NCBI GenBank assembly: GCA_016178015.1
Contig: JACOUB010000013.1
Span: 1-41,719 of the forward strand
Direction of reading: 5' to 3'
Source: Methylocystis sp.
GTDB taxonomy: Bacteria; Pseudomonadota; Alphaproteobacteria; Rhizobiales; Beijerinckiaceae
DNA: 41,719 nucleotides
How positions within the stretch are numbered: the first letter of the stretch is position 1; each line of letters opens with the position of its first letter. This document shows, one piece after another, positions 8,307-14,836 of the stretch. The position numbers and the translations under genes were made by a program. The notes under the pieces were generated by a model, which was given only the letters and a program-made list of their open reading frames with translations, was not told the DNA's origin and did no database searches.

Positions 8307-9044
8307 ATGGGTCTTTACATCTATGCGATCGGCAGATCAGGCGAAGGCGATCTGCCCGTGCTGCAAGGCATTCTCGATCAGCCCGCCTACTGGCTCGACG
8401 CGGGCTCGCTCGGCGCGGTCGTAAGCGACTGTCCAATCGATTCGGTGCGCGCCGAGCGCCGTCACATCGCCGCCGCCCAGCGTGTGCTCGCGGCGCTCAA
8501 CGCAAAGTCCGACATCTTGCCGATGGCGTTCGGCACGGTAACCGAATCGGAGGCCGATCTCCGCCGCTTCCTTGACGCGCACTACGACGTTCTGAAGGCG
8601 CAGCTGCAGCGCATCTCTGGCGCGATCGAAATGAGCCTGCGTTTGAGCCTCGAGGTTCCCGACCCGATCGCCTACCTGGTCGAACGCACCCCGGCGCTGC
8701 TGGCGGCGCGCGAGCGAACCTTCCATGGCCGCAAACCTCCGTCCTACGACGCGAAGATCCGTCTCGGCCAAATGTTCGACGACGCCTTGCGCCAGTACCG
8801 CGAGGCGCGCACCGCGCAAGTCATGGCCGTCGTCGGCGCCGCCTGCGCTGAAGTTATTGCCTTGCCGGTTCGCGAAGAGAAAGACATCGCCAACCTCGCA
8901 GCCCTGGTGTCCCGCTCCGGCGTCGATCGCTTCGAAGCGGCCGTCCACGCGTCGGCGGCGCAGATCGACGAAGACTTAGCCTTCAGCATCGGCGGTCCCT
9001 GGCCGCCCCACAATTTCGTGCAGTTCGAGCCACTTAATCCGTAA
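8307..9044 (+). CDS. gvpF: Gas vesicle protein, GvpF/GvpL family (second copy)
   Basis: This 245-residue protein has the GvpF/L architecture. It opens with MGLYIYAIGR, the usual N-terminal strand, has a central region ILPMAFGTV (about 72-80) typical of the family, and ends in GGPWPPHNFVQF, the conserved C-terminal signature. The start at 8307 was chosen over an upstream in-frame codon because GGGGAG lies nine bases before it and homologues begin with this strand. It is followed by gvpG, as in the Bacillus megaterium order F-G-L-S-K-J, which supports the gvpF name. Together with the copy at 3126, the island carries two paralogues. Confidence 0.93.
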   Translation: MGLYIYAIGRSGEGDLPVLQGILDQPAYWLDAGSLGAVVSDCPIDSVRAERRHIAAAQRVLAALNAKSDILPMAFGTVTESEADLRRFLDAHYDVLKAQLQRISGAIEMSLRLSLEVPDPIAYLVERTPALLAARERTFHGRKPPSYDAKIRLGQMFDDALRQYREARTAQVMAVVGAACAEVIALPVREEKDIANLAALVSRSGVDRFEAAVHASAAQIDEDLAFSIGGPWPPHNFVQFEPLNP

Positions 9045-9083
9045 CGCGGGCGCCGCCGCCGCCCATCAGCGGAGAATGAGGTC

Positions 9084-9219
9084 ATGTTCATTATCGACGA
9101 GCTGCTGGCGCTGCCTCTACGCGGTCTGGCCTCCGTTCTTAGGATGGTCCTGACCGTCAAACAGTTCAGCGCGGTTCGAACACGCGGGCGGGCAAATCGC
9201 CAATCGGCGCCGTCCAATG
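9084..9219 (+). pseudogene. Truncated 5' duplicate of gvpG
   Basis: The first 21 codons read MFIIDELLALPLRGLASVLR and align with the start of the intact gvpG 151 bp downstream (MIIIDTLLAAPVRGLVFVLE). The similarity also covers the ribosome-site region (CGGAGAATGAGGTCATG versus CGGAGAACAAGGTCATG). After about 65 bp the homology ends. The frame stays open to 9353 but reads non-homologous sequence across the real gvpG start. I read this as a remnant of a tandem duplication. A functional short peptide cannot be excluded because the ribosome site is intact. Confidence 0.7.
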
Positions 9220-9234
9220 ACGGAGAACAAGGTC

Positions 9235-9483
9235 ATGATCATCATCGACACTCTGTTGGCGGCGCCGGTGCGCGGTCTGGTGTTCGTGCTCGAGAAGATC
9301 GACGAAGCGGTCAAGGCGGAGGTCGAGGCGGACAAGCGGACAATCATGGCTGATCTATCGGCGCTCCACCGCGCGCTCGACAGCGGGGCGATCGGGCTAG
9401 CGGAGTTCGACGCGCGCGAACAGAAATTGCTGGACCGGCTCGACCGCCTGCCTTCGGAGGGCGACGGCGATGCTCGTTCCTGA
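9235..9483 (+). CDS. gvpG: Gas vesicle protein GvpG
   Basis: GvpG is a small accessory protein needed for gas vesicle assembly. The 82-residue product has the family pattern: an N-terminal amphipathic segment (MIIIDTLLAAPVRGLVFVLE) followed by an acidic-basic helical hairpin, with ALDSGAIGLAEFDAREQKLLDRLD near the end. The start at 9235 follows GGAGAACAAGG and matches the usual M-hydrophobic start; an ATG at 9217 gives six extra residues. Its stop overlaps the next gene by 14 bp. Confidence 0.9.
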   Translation: MIIIDTLLAAPVRGLVFVLEKIDEAVKAEVEADKRTIMADLSALHRALDSGAIGLAEFDAREQKLLDRLDRLPSEGDGDARS

Positions 9484-10069
9484 GCAGGCCCCAGCCAACG
9501 CGGCGCGGCCCGGCGGCGACCGACTGTCGTTGACGGATGCGCTCGACCGCATCCTCCATCGCGGCGTGGCCGTGCAGGGCAACCTGACCATCGGGCTGGC
9601 GGACGTCGACCTGTTGTTCCTCGATCTGCGATTGCTGTTGGGCTCGGTGGACGCGATCTGGCCGGATGGCCGTCCGCCCATCGACGCCGTCCAGCCGCAA
9701 CTGCCCGCGCCGCCCCGGTCGGGCGCGCCGATCGTCGCACCGTCGCCGATCGCGCTGCGCAGCGCGGTTGGCGCTGAGGTCGACCCCGGCCCGCCGATGG
9801 TTGCGAATGGCCGTCCGAACGAGCCCGGCTCATCGACGGCCCAAGGCCTCGTCCGGCTCGTGCTCACCCTCGTGAAGCTGCTGCACGAGGTGCTCGAGCG
9901 GCAGGCGGTGCGGCGCATGGAGGCCGGACGGCTCACCGAGGCGCAGATCGAAGATGTCGGAATGGCGTTGTTCGCTCAGGCCGAAGAGATCGTTCGCCTG
10001 CAGCGGCAGTTCGGCTTCTCCGACCGGGAAATCTCCCTCAATCTCGGCGTCCCGAACGGGGCGCTGTGA
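9470..10069 (+). CDS. Fusion of a GvpA-like (GvpS) domain with GvpK
   Basis: One uninterrupted 199-residue frame joins two gas vesicle families. Residues 19-64 (LSLTDALDRILHRGVAVQGN, then IGLADVDLLFLDLRLLLGSV) match the GvpA/GvpJ/GvpS fold. Residues 65-125 are a proline- and alanine-rich linker. Residues 126-194 match GvpK, with GLVRLVLTLVKLLHEVLERQ, an RRMEAGRLTEAQIEDVG helix and the final ISLNLG motif. In Bacillus megaterium separate gvpS and gvpK genes are adjacent in the order G-L-S-K-J, so loss of a stop codon between them explains the fusion. The gene overlaps gvpG at its start and gvpJ at its end. Fusion fixes a 1:1 ratio of a rib-like domain and GvpK. Confidence 0.88.
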   Translation: MLVPEQAPANAARPGGDRLSLTDALDRILHRGVAVQGNLTIGLADVDLLFLDLRLLLGSVDAIWPDGRPPIDAVQPQLPAPPRSGAPIVAPSPIALRSAVGAEVDPGPPMVANGRPNEPGSSTAQGLVRLVLTLVKLLHEVLERQAVRRMEAGRLTEAQIEDVGMALFAQAEEIVRLQRQFGFSDREISLNLGVPNGAL

Positions 10070-10080
10070 AAGGTATCGCC

Positions 10081-10425
10081 ATGCCCTCCGCCCAATCCAT
10101 GACGCATTCCGTCGAGAGCACGAACCTCGCCGATCTGCTCGAGCGCATTCTCGACAAAGGGGTGGTGATCGCCGGCGACATCTCGATCAAGCTGGTCGAG
10201 GTCGAGCTTCTGACGATCCAGCTGCGCTTGGTTATCTGCTCGGTCGACAAGGCGCGCGAACTCGGGCTGGACTGGTGGAACCACAATGGACGGCGTCCCA
10301 ACGCCCTCTTGGCGCCCGAACGCAACGTCGCGCTCGAGGCGATGGAGGAACGATTGGGACGCATCGAGCAGGCGCTCGGCGCCGCCGTAGCGTCAGCCTT
10401 CGAGCCAGGGAGTGCGACTAAATGA
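10081..10425 (+). CDS. gvpJ: Gas vesicle protein GvpJ
   Basis: GvpJ is a minor GvpA-like structural protein, thought to sit at the vesicle tips or to start assembly. The 114-residue product has the GvpA-type core TNLADLLERILDKGVVIAGD and then ISIKLVEVELLTIQLRLVI, plus a C-terminal extension (GLDWWNHNGRRP then a helical tail) absent from GvpA. The ATG at 10081 follows GAAAGG at good spacing. A GTG at 10066 overlapping the previous stop would add five residues. The end overlaps the next start by 4 bp (ATGA). Confidence 0.9.
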   Translation: MPSAQSMTHSVESTNLADLLERILDKGVVIAGDISIKLVEVELLTIQLRLVICSVDKARELGLDWWNHNGRRPNALLAPERNVALEAMEERLGRIEQALGAAVASAFEPGSATK

Positions 10426-10934
10426 GCAACAACGACCCCAATAAAAAGGCTGATTTCACAGGCGCTGCGGGCTTTGCGAAAATAGCGCGCGGCCTGTCCG
10501 ACCTGTTCAACCTTTTGTCTGATTTCGACCAGCTGCCGCGACGCGGCCGGCATGAGAAGGACGGCAGGGTGATGGATTATTCGTTCGGCGCGCGCACGCT
10601 CCACGAAGCGGCGGGCGAGACAGAGGCTTCGCAGGAGACGCCGGCGCGCCCGCAAGCGCGACGCGCGGCCAAGCGCAGTTCGCTCGAAATCCTCGAGCCC
10701 GTCACCGACATGTTCGACGAGCCGGGCGAGATCGTGCTGCTGTTCGAACTGCCCGGCGTCGAACGCAAGGCGATCCGCTGCGTTCTCGACGGCGACATTT
10801 TGCTGCTTGAAGCGAAAACCGGCGACCGGCTTTACCGGAAAGAAACGTTTATCGAAGCAAAGCTCGCGGCCGGGGCGCCGCGCCTGAGCCTGCGCAATGG
10901 CGTTCTCGAAGTCAGGTTGGGCAAGCAAACTTAG
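10422..10934 (+). CDS. gvpH: GvpH-type Hsp20/alpha-crystallin domain protein
   Basis: Small heat-shock-like proteins (GvpH) are accessory chaperones in many gas vesicle clusters. The 170-residue product has an N-terminal region with an amphipathic helix (GLSDLFNLLSDFDQLP) followed by a low-complexity basic linker. An Hsp20-like domain spans about residues 88-168: VTDMFDEPGEIVLLFELPGV, then VLDGDILLLEA and LSLRNGVLEVRL. The start overlaps gvpJ by 4 bp. It is the last gene of the contiguous gvp run; a palindromic element follows 15 bp after the stop, so transcription may end here. Confidence 0.85.
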   Translation: MSNNDPNKKADFTGAAGFAKIARGLSDLFNLLSDFDQLPRRGRHEKDGRVMDYSFGARTLHEAAGETEASQETPARPQARRAAKRSSLEILEPVTDMFDEPGEIVLLFELPGVERKAIRCVLDGDILLLEAKTGDRLYRKETFIEAKLAAGAPRLSLRNGVLEVRLGKQT

Positions 10935-10948
10935 GATTCGTGCGTTCT

Positions 10949-11104
10949 CCCCTCTCCCCGTTTACGGGGAGAGGGTCAGGGTGAGGGGCGTGGGGTATTG
11001 CGTTGAATGTCGATGACGCCGCCAAATCTGCGGCCTTCAGCGGCATTGCCGCGAATACCCCCAAGCCCCTCGCCCCTGCCCTCTCCCCGCGAGCGGGGAG
11101 AGGG
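10949..11104. repeat. Palindromic element A, full copy 1 (MITE-like, 156 bp)
   Basis: Each end is a stem-loop (CCCTCTCCCCG...CGGGGAGAGGG) and the flanking inner sequences are long imperfect inverted repeats: GGTGAGGGGCGTGGGGTATT on the left, the complement of AATACCCCCAAGCCCCTCGC on the right. The same architecture recurs at 32846-32996, with single halves elsewhere. No coding capacity is seen. It separates the gvp operon from the next transcription unit. Confidence 0.8.
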
Positions 11105-11127
11105 AGCAAAACCGAGCGGACAACGAG

Positions 11128-11685
11128 ATGGCGCGATTGATTTACATTCCGGTCGTTCACAGCACCGCGGAGATGGGCTCCTCGGGGCCCGCCTACAAAG
11201 CGGCGTTCGTCGCCCGCTACGGCCAGAGCAAGTGGGCGGAGCGATCCGCCGAGTTCGACGCCATCTGGCGCGCCATTGCAGATGCGATCGCCGCGCTCAA
11301 CCTCGATCTTAAGCGCGTCAAGCTGTTCCAGGACAGCTTGCCGGTCTGCTGCGGTCGCGAGACTGCGCTCGTCCAGGACCTGGCGGGCCGGGGCAGCCGC
11401 AATCACCAGCTTTTAAAGAGCCTCATGCGCAACGGCGCCAAGCTCGTCGGCACCGAATCGCCGGCGCTGCTTCTCGATGAGTATAAGCTCCTGCAAACGG
11501 GCGAGCGCACCGAGGCGCAGGCCGCCGCCTTGCTCGAGGCGCGCGACCGATTCATCGCCGCGCAAATCGACGCCGCGCTCGGCGACGACGAGGACGGACT
11601 TCTGTTCATCGGCGCCCTGCATAAGGTCGCGAAATTTCTGCCCGAGCGCATCAAGGTCGAATACCTGACGGTTCGCGGCCAATAA
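11128..11685 (+). CDS. Conserved-looking protein of unknown function upstream of a CDC48-like ATPase
   Basis: I do not recognise the family. The 185-residue protein has no signal peptide or membrane segment. It begins with a strand-like MARLIYIPVVHS, contains a polar motif QDSLPVCCGRE with adjacent cysteines near residue 74, and a segment AKLVGTESPALLLDEYKLLQ (about 108-127). A helical middle is followed by a LLFIGALHKVAKFLPERI end. The regular alternation suggests a compact alpha/beta fold, possibly an enzyme or nucleotide-binding protein. It ends 30 bp before the CDC48-like gene, on the same strand, so the two may be an operon. Its link to gas vesicles is by location only. Confidence 0.85.
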   Translation: MARLIYIPVVHSTAEMGSSGPAYKAAFVARYGQSKWAERSAEFDAIWRAIADAIAALNLDLKRVKLFQDSLPVCCGRETALVQDLAGRGSRNHQLLKSLMRNGAKLVGTESPALLLDEYKLLQTGERTEAQAAALLEARDRFIAAQIDAALGDDEDGLLFIGALHKVAKFLPERIKVEYLTVRGQ

Positions 11686-11715
11686 CGATGTCGACGACGG
11701 CGAGTGGAGAGTCGC

Positions 11716-13908
11716 ATGCCCCGCGAAGCACCAGAGACCATCGACGATCTGCGCCTGACCGTCATCGAGGCGCGGCGCGACGACGTGGCGCGCGGCATCG
11801 CCCGCTTGGATCCGGAAGCGCTGCGGCGGATCGGCGCGTCGCCCGGCGACGTGCTGGAGATCGAAGGCCGCTCGAAGACCGTCGCCAAAGCGATGCCCAC
11901 CTTCAAGGAGCAGCGGGGCCTAAAGGTCATCCAGCTTGACGGCGTCGGCCGCACCAACGCCGGCGTCGCGCTCGGCCAGCAGGCTGTGATCCGCAAGGTC
12001 GCCCATGCGATGGCCCGCCGCGTGGTTGTGGCGCCGCTCGGCGCCGGCGCCCTGCATGAGGACGAAATCGAACACACGGCGCGCCGTCTCGACGGACTGG
12101 CCGTGAAAGCCGGCGATCGGGTGCGCATCGCTCTGTTCGGAGGCAACCATCGCGATTTCCATGTGGCTCGCACCGAACCCGACGGGCCGGTGTTGATTCA
12201 TCCCGACACTCTGCTTTCCGTCGAGAGCCCACGCGGCGGCGCGCCTGGCCAGACCACGTCGCAAGCCGAGGACATCGTGACCTACGACGATCTCGGCGGA
12301 ATGGACCGCGAAGTCGCCAAGATTCGCGAGATGATCGAGCTGCCGCTCACCCACCCCGAGATCTTCGAGCGTCTCGGCATGACGCCGCCGAAAGGGGTGC
12401 TGCTGCACGGGCTGCCTGGCTGCGGCAAGACGCTGTTGGCGCGCGCGGTGGCTCACGAAGCCGACGCCGCGTTCATTTATGTCAGCGGACCGGAAATCAT
12501 CCAGAAGTTCTATGGCGAAAGCGAAGCTCAACTGCGCAAGATATTCGAGGATGCGCGGCGGCGCGCGCCGTGCATCATCTTCTTCGACGAGATCGATTCG
12601 CTCGCCCCCAAGCGCGAACGCGTCGAAGGCGAGGTCGAGAAGCGCGTCGTCGCCCAGCTTCTCGCCCTGATGGACGGGCTCAAGAGCCGCGGCGACGTCA
12701 TCGTGATGGCGGCGACCAACCGCTTAAACAGCATCGATCCCGCCTTGCGCAGGCCCGGCCGCTTCGATCGCGAGATCGCCATCGGCATCCCCAATGAGCA
12801 GGCCCGGCGCGAAATTCTGGACATTTACGCACGCGGCATGCCGCTGGCGGCCGACGTCGATCTCGCCGATCTGGCTGGGCGGACGCATGGGTTCACCGGC
12901 GCCGATCTGAACGCCGTTTGCCGCGAGGCCGCCATGGCGGCGCTGCGCCGTCAGCTTCCCCAGTTGTCGCTCGTTTCGGGGCCCATTCCTTACGAGGCGC
13001 TGATGGCGATGGAGGTTCGCATGGCCGATTTCCGCGAGGGGTTGAGCGAGGTCGCGCCCTCGGGGCTGCGCGAAGTCGCCGTCGAAGTGCCGAATGTGCG
13101 CTGGGACGAGGTGGGCGGGCTCGAGCCGATCAAGGCCACCTTGAAGGAAGCCATCGCTTGGCCGTTGAGCCAGCCGCTTCTCTTCGAAAAGATCGGGCTG
13201 CAGCCGCCGCGCGGCATCCTGCTTCACGGTCCGCCCGGCAACGGCAAGACGCTGCTCGTAAAAGCGCTCGCCTCGCAAAGCAATCTCAACTTCATTTCGG
13301 TCAAGGGGCCGCAGCTCCTGTCGAAATATGTCGGCGAGTCCGAGCAGGGCGTGCGCGAACTGTTCGCCCGCGCCCGTCAGGCTGCGCCGTGCATTGTCTT
13401 CTTCGATGAGGTCGACGCCTTGGCCCCCAAGCGCGGTCTTGACGGCCGCTCGCCAGTCACCGATCGGGTGGTGAGCCAACTGCTCACCGAACTCGACGGC
13501 GTCGAGGCGCTCACGGACGTCTGGGTGATCGCCGCCACCAACCGGCTCGACATGGTCGACGAGGCGTTGCTGCGCCCCGGCCGGCTCGACTTTCAACTGG
13601 AGGTGGCGCGGCCCGATGGCGCCGCGCGCGCCGCGATTCTCGGGGTGCATCTGCGCAACCGGCCAGTCGACGCAGAGGTCGATCTCACCGCTGTGGCCGA
13701 GCTGACGGAGGGCATGTCGGCCGCCGATGTACGCTTCGTTTGCGATCGCGCCGCCATGAACGCCATCCGCCGCGCCTTTCCCGCAACGAGCGCCGAACCA
13801 ATCGACGTCGGTTCGTTACGCATCGAGCAACGCGACTTCGACAACGCCCTGGCGGAGCATAGCTCAGCTCCAGAACAGCCGACGCCGTCGCAAGCCGCGC
13901 TATCGTAA
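11716..13908 (+). CDS. CDC48/VCP-like ATPase with two AAA domains
   Basis: CDC48-type ATPases form hexameric rings that unfold or extract proteins from complexes. The 730-residue product has an N-terminal double-psi barrel-like region (about residues 8-90), then AAA domain D1 with Walker A GLPGCGKT at 232-239 and Walker B IIFFDEID. Domain D2 has GPPGNGKT at 505-512 and IVFFDEVD. Both second-region-of-homology arginine motifs look present (RRPGRFDRE and LRPGRLDF). The ATG at 11716 was chosen because GGAG precedes it at good spacing; a GTG at 11704 would add four residues. CDC48-like genes are frequent in archaea and patchy in bacteria. Here the gene adjoins the gas vesicle island, so remodelling of Gvp assemblies is conceivable but unproven. 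Confidence 0.93.
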   Translation: MPREAPETIDDLRLTVIEARRDDVARGIARLDPEALRRIGASPGDVLEIEGRSKTVAKAMPTFKEQRGLKVIQLDGVGRTNAGVALGQQAVIRKVAHAMARRVVVAPLGAGALHEDEIEHTARRLDGLAVKAGDRVRIALFGGNHRDFHVARTEPDGPVLIHPDTLLSVESPRGGAPGQTTSQAEDIVTYDDLGGMDREVAKIREMIELPLTHPEIFERLGMTPPKGVLLHGLPGCGKTLLARAVAHEADAAFIYVSGPEIIQKFYGESEAQLRKIFEDARRRAPCIIFFDEIDSLAPKRERVEGEVEKRVVAQLLALMDGLKSRGDVIVMAATNRLNSIDPALRRPGRFDREIAIGIPNEQARREILDIYARGMPLAADVDLADLAGRTHGFTGADLNAVCREAAMAALRRQLPQLSLVSGPIPYEALMAMEVRMADFREGLSEVAPSGLREVAVEVPNVRWDEVGGLEPIKATLKEAIAWPLSQPLLFEKIGLQPPRGILLHGPPGNGKTLLVKALASQSNLNFISVKGPQLLSKYVGESEQGVRELFARARQAAPCIVFFDEVDALAPKRGLDGRSPVTDRVVSQLLTELDGVEALTDVWVIAATNRLDMVDEALLRPGRLDFQLEVARPDGAARAAILGVHLRNRPVDAEVDLTAVAELTEGMSAADVRFVCDRAAMNAIRRAFPATSAEPIDVGSLRIEQRDFDNALAEHSSAPEQPTPSQAALS

Positions 13909-13941
13909 CGTCAGAGCTGGTTGCGGCGCAAAACGACGGCT

Positions 13942-13975
13942 TCCCTCTCCCGCGCGACGCGGGGGAGGGGCGGTT
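13942..13975. repeat. Palindromic stem-loop fragment (element A family) after the CDC48-like gene
   Basis: TCCCTCTCCCGCGCGACGCG followed by GGGGAGGGG can form a stable hairpin about 35 bp after the stop codon. It resembles the terminal stems of element A and may serve as a terminator for the preceding gene. It has no U-tract. Confidence 0.5.
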
Positions 13976-14195
13976 GGCGCCCTTCGTCCACATTCACCCG
14001 ATTGCCCTGTATCCCAAGCGCTGCACTTGCTTCGCCATGATTTATGGTTACTATGGTCGCTTGGGCTGTTTGCGACGCAACAAGCAACTGGGCGGATTTT
14101 CGTTTCGCGCCAAATGATGCGGCGGCAGGTCGGGGGATGGGGGCGATGCAATCTGACAGCCAAGCGGCGTTTTCGCCGCGCTGGGTCATATTGAC

Positions 14196-14534
14196 ATGAT
14201 TAGGAAGAACGAGCAGGGACGCACCTTGACGCGGGCCGCCCTGCGCGAGGCGGTGTACAGCTGTTGTCCGACCCTTTCACGCGCCGGAGCACGAAAAATT
14301 CTCGACGCGACATTCGACGAAATTTGCGAGGCGCTGGTGCGCGGCGAGTCGGTCAAATTGCGCTCGTTCGGCAGCTTCAACGTTCGCTCCAAGCGCGAAC
14401 GCATCGGCCGCAATCCGCGAACAGGACAAGAAGCGCTGATCTGTCCGCGAAAAGTCCTGACCTTCAAGGCCTCTCCCGTTCTCATCGCGCACGTCAACGG
14501 CTGCGCCATCGCTGAACTGAATGACGAAGAGTAA
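14196..14534 (+). CDS. Integration host factor/HU-family DNA-bending protein (IHF-alpha-like)
   Basis: The 112-residue product matches the IHF/HU fold: helices LTRAALREAVYSC and SRAGARKILDATFDEICEAL, then VKLRSFGSFNVRSKRERIGR, NPRTGQEALICPRKVLTFKA, which contain the strand and the beta-arm with the conserved Arg-Asn-Pro (RNPRTG) tip. It is more diverged from standard IhfA than a housekeeping subunit usually is, and its genomic context is not the normal pheT or merR one. IHF bends DNA between activator sites and sigma-54 promoters, so an extra copy next to a sigma-54-controlled island may be relevant. The stem-loop at 14599-14617 could end its transcript. Confidence 0.88.
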   Translation: MIRKNEQGRTLTRAALREAVYSCCPTLSRAGARKILDATFDEICEALVRGESVKLRSFGSFNVRSKRERIGRNPRTGQEALICPRKVLTFKASPVLIAHVNGCAIAELNDEE

Positions 14535-14598
14535 CGCAGTCTCTTGCAACGGCGAAACTCACGGCGCCAGGGACAGGCGTCGCAGTTGAGACTTTCGG

Positions 14599-14617
14599 AA
14601 AGGGCGCTGCGCCCTTT
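14599..14617. terminator. Hairpin downstream of the IHF-like gene
   Basis: AAAGGGCGC and GCGCCCTTT are perfect complements separated by one base. It lies 64 bp after the stop codon and has a short T-run in its own right arm, but no U-tract after it. It is a possible terminator, with the alternative of a simple palindrome. Confidence 0.4.
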
Positions 14618-14700
14618 GGCCGGCAAGCGCGTGATCGCCAAGGCGGGAAAAACCGGCGCCGTTCGTCTTGAGTGAGCGGCCAAGCTCGAACGTCGCGCCG

Positions 14701-14796
14701 ATCACGCCATGTTGCGATCACGCCATGTTGCGATCACGCCATGTTGCGATCACGCCATGTTGCGATCGCGCCATGTTGCGATTGCGCCATGTCGAC
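14701..14796. repeat. 16-bp tandem repeat, about six units
   Basis: The unit ATCACGCCATGTTGCG occurs four times exactly (14701-14764), a fifth time with one change (14765-14780) and a sixth, more divergent time (14781-14796). Each of the exact junctions creates a GATC site. The array sits 40 bp upstream of the ABC transporter gene, so copy-number change could alter its expression, or the units could be a regulator's binding sites. Confidence 0.95.
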
Positions 14797-14836
14797 GGCG
14801 CCGTGCAGCAAAATGACGCAAAATTGAGGATGTAAC

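Larger units (their letters stand above)
14535..14836. other. Intergenic region with a hairpin and a tandem repeat
   Basis: This gap of 302 bp carries no convincing gene. It contains the hairpin at 14599-14617 and the 16-bp tandem array at 14701-14796. The rest is ordinary GC-rich sequence. The promoter for the ABC transporter should lie here, probably between the array and the ATG at 14837, but no clear -35/-10 pair was seen. Confidence 0.6.

Noticed and set aside
14041..14100. A sigma-54 promoter upstream of the IHF-like gene
   Set aside because: GG and GC pairs were seen, but none at the required 10-base spacing.
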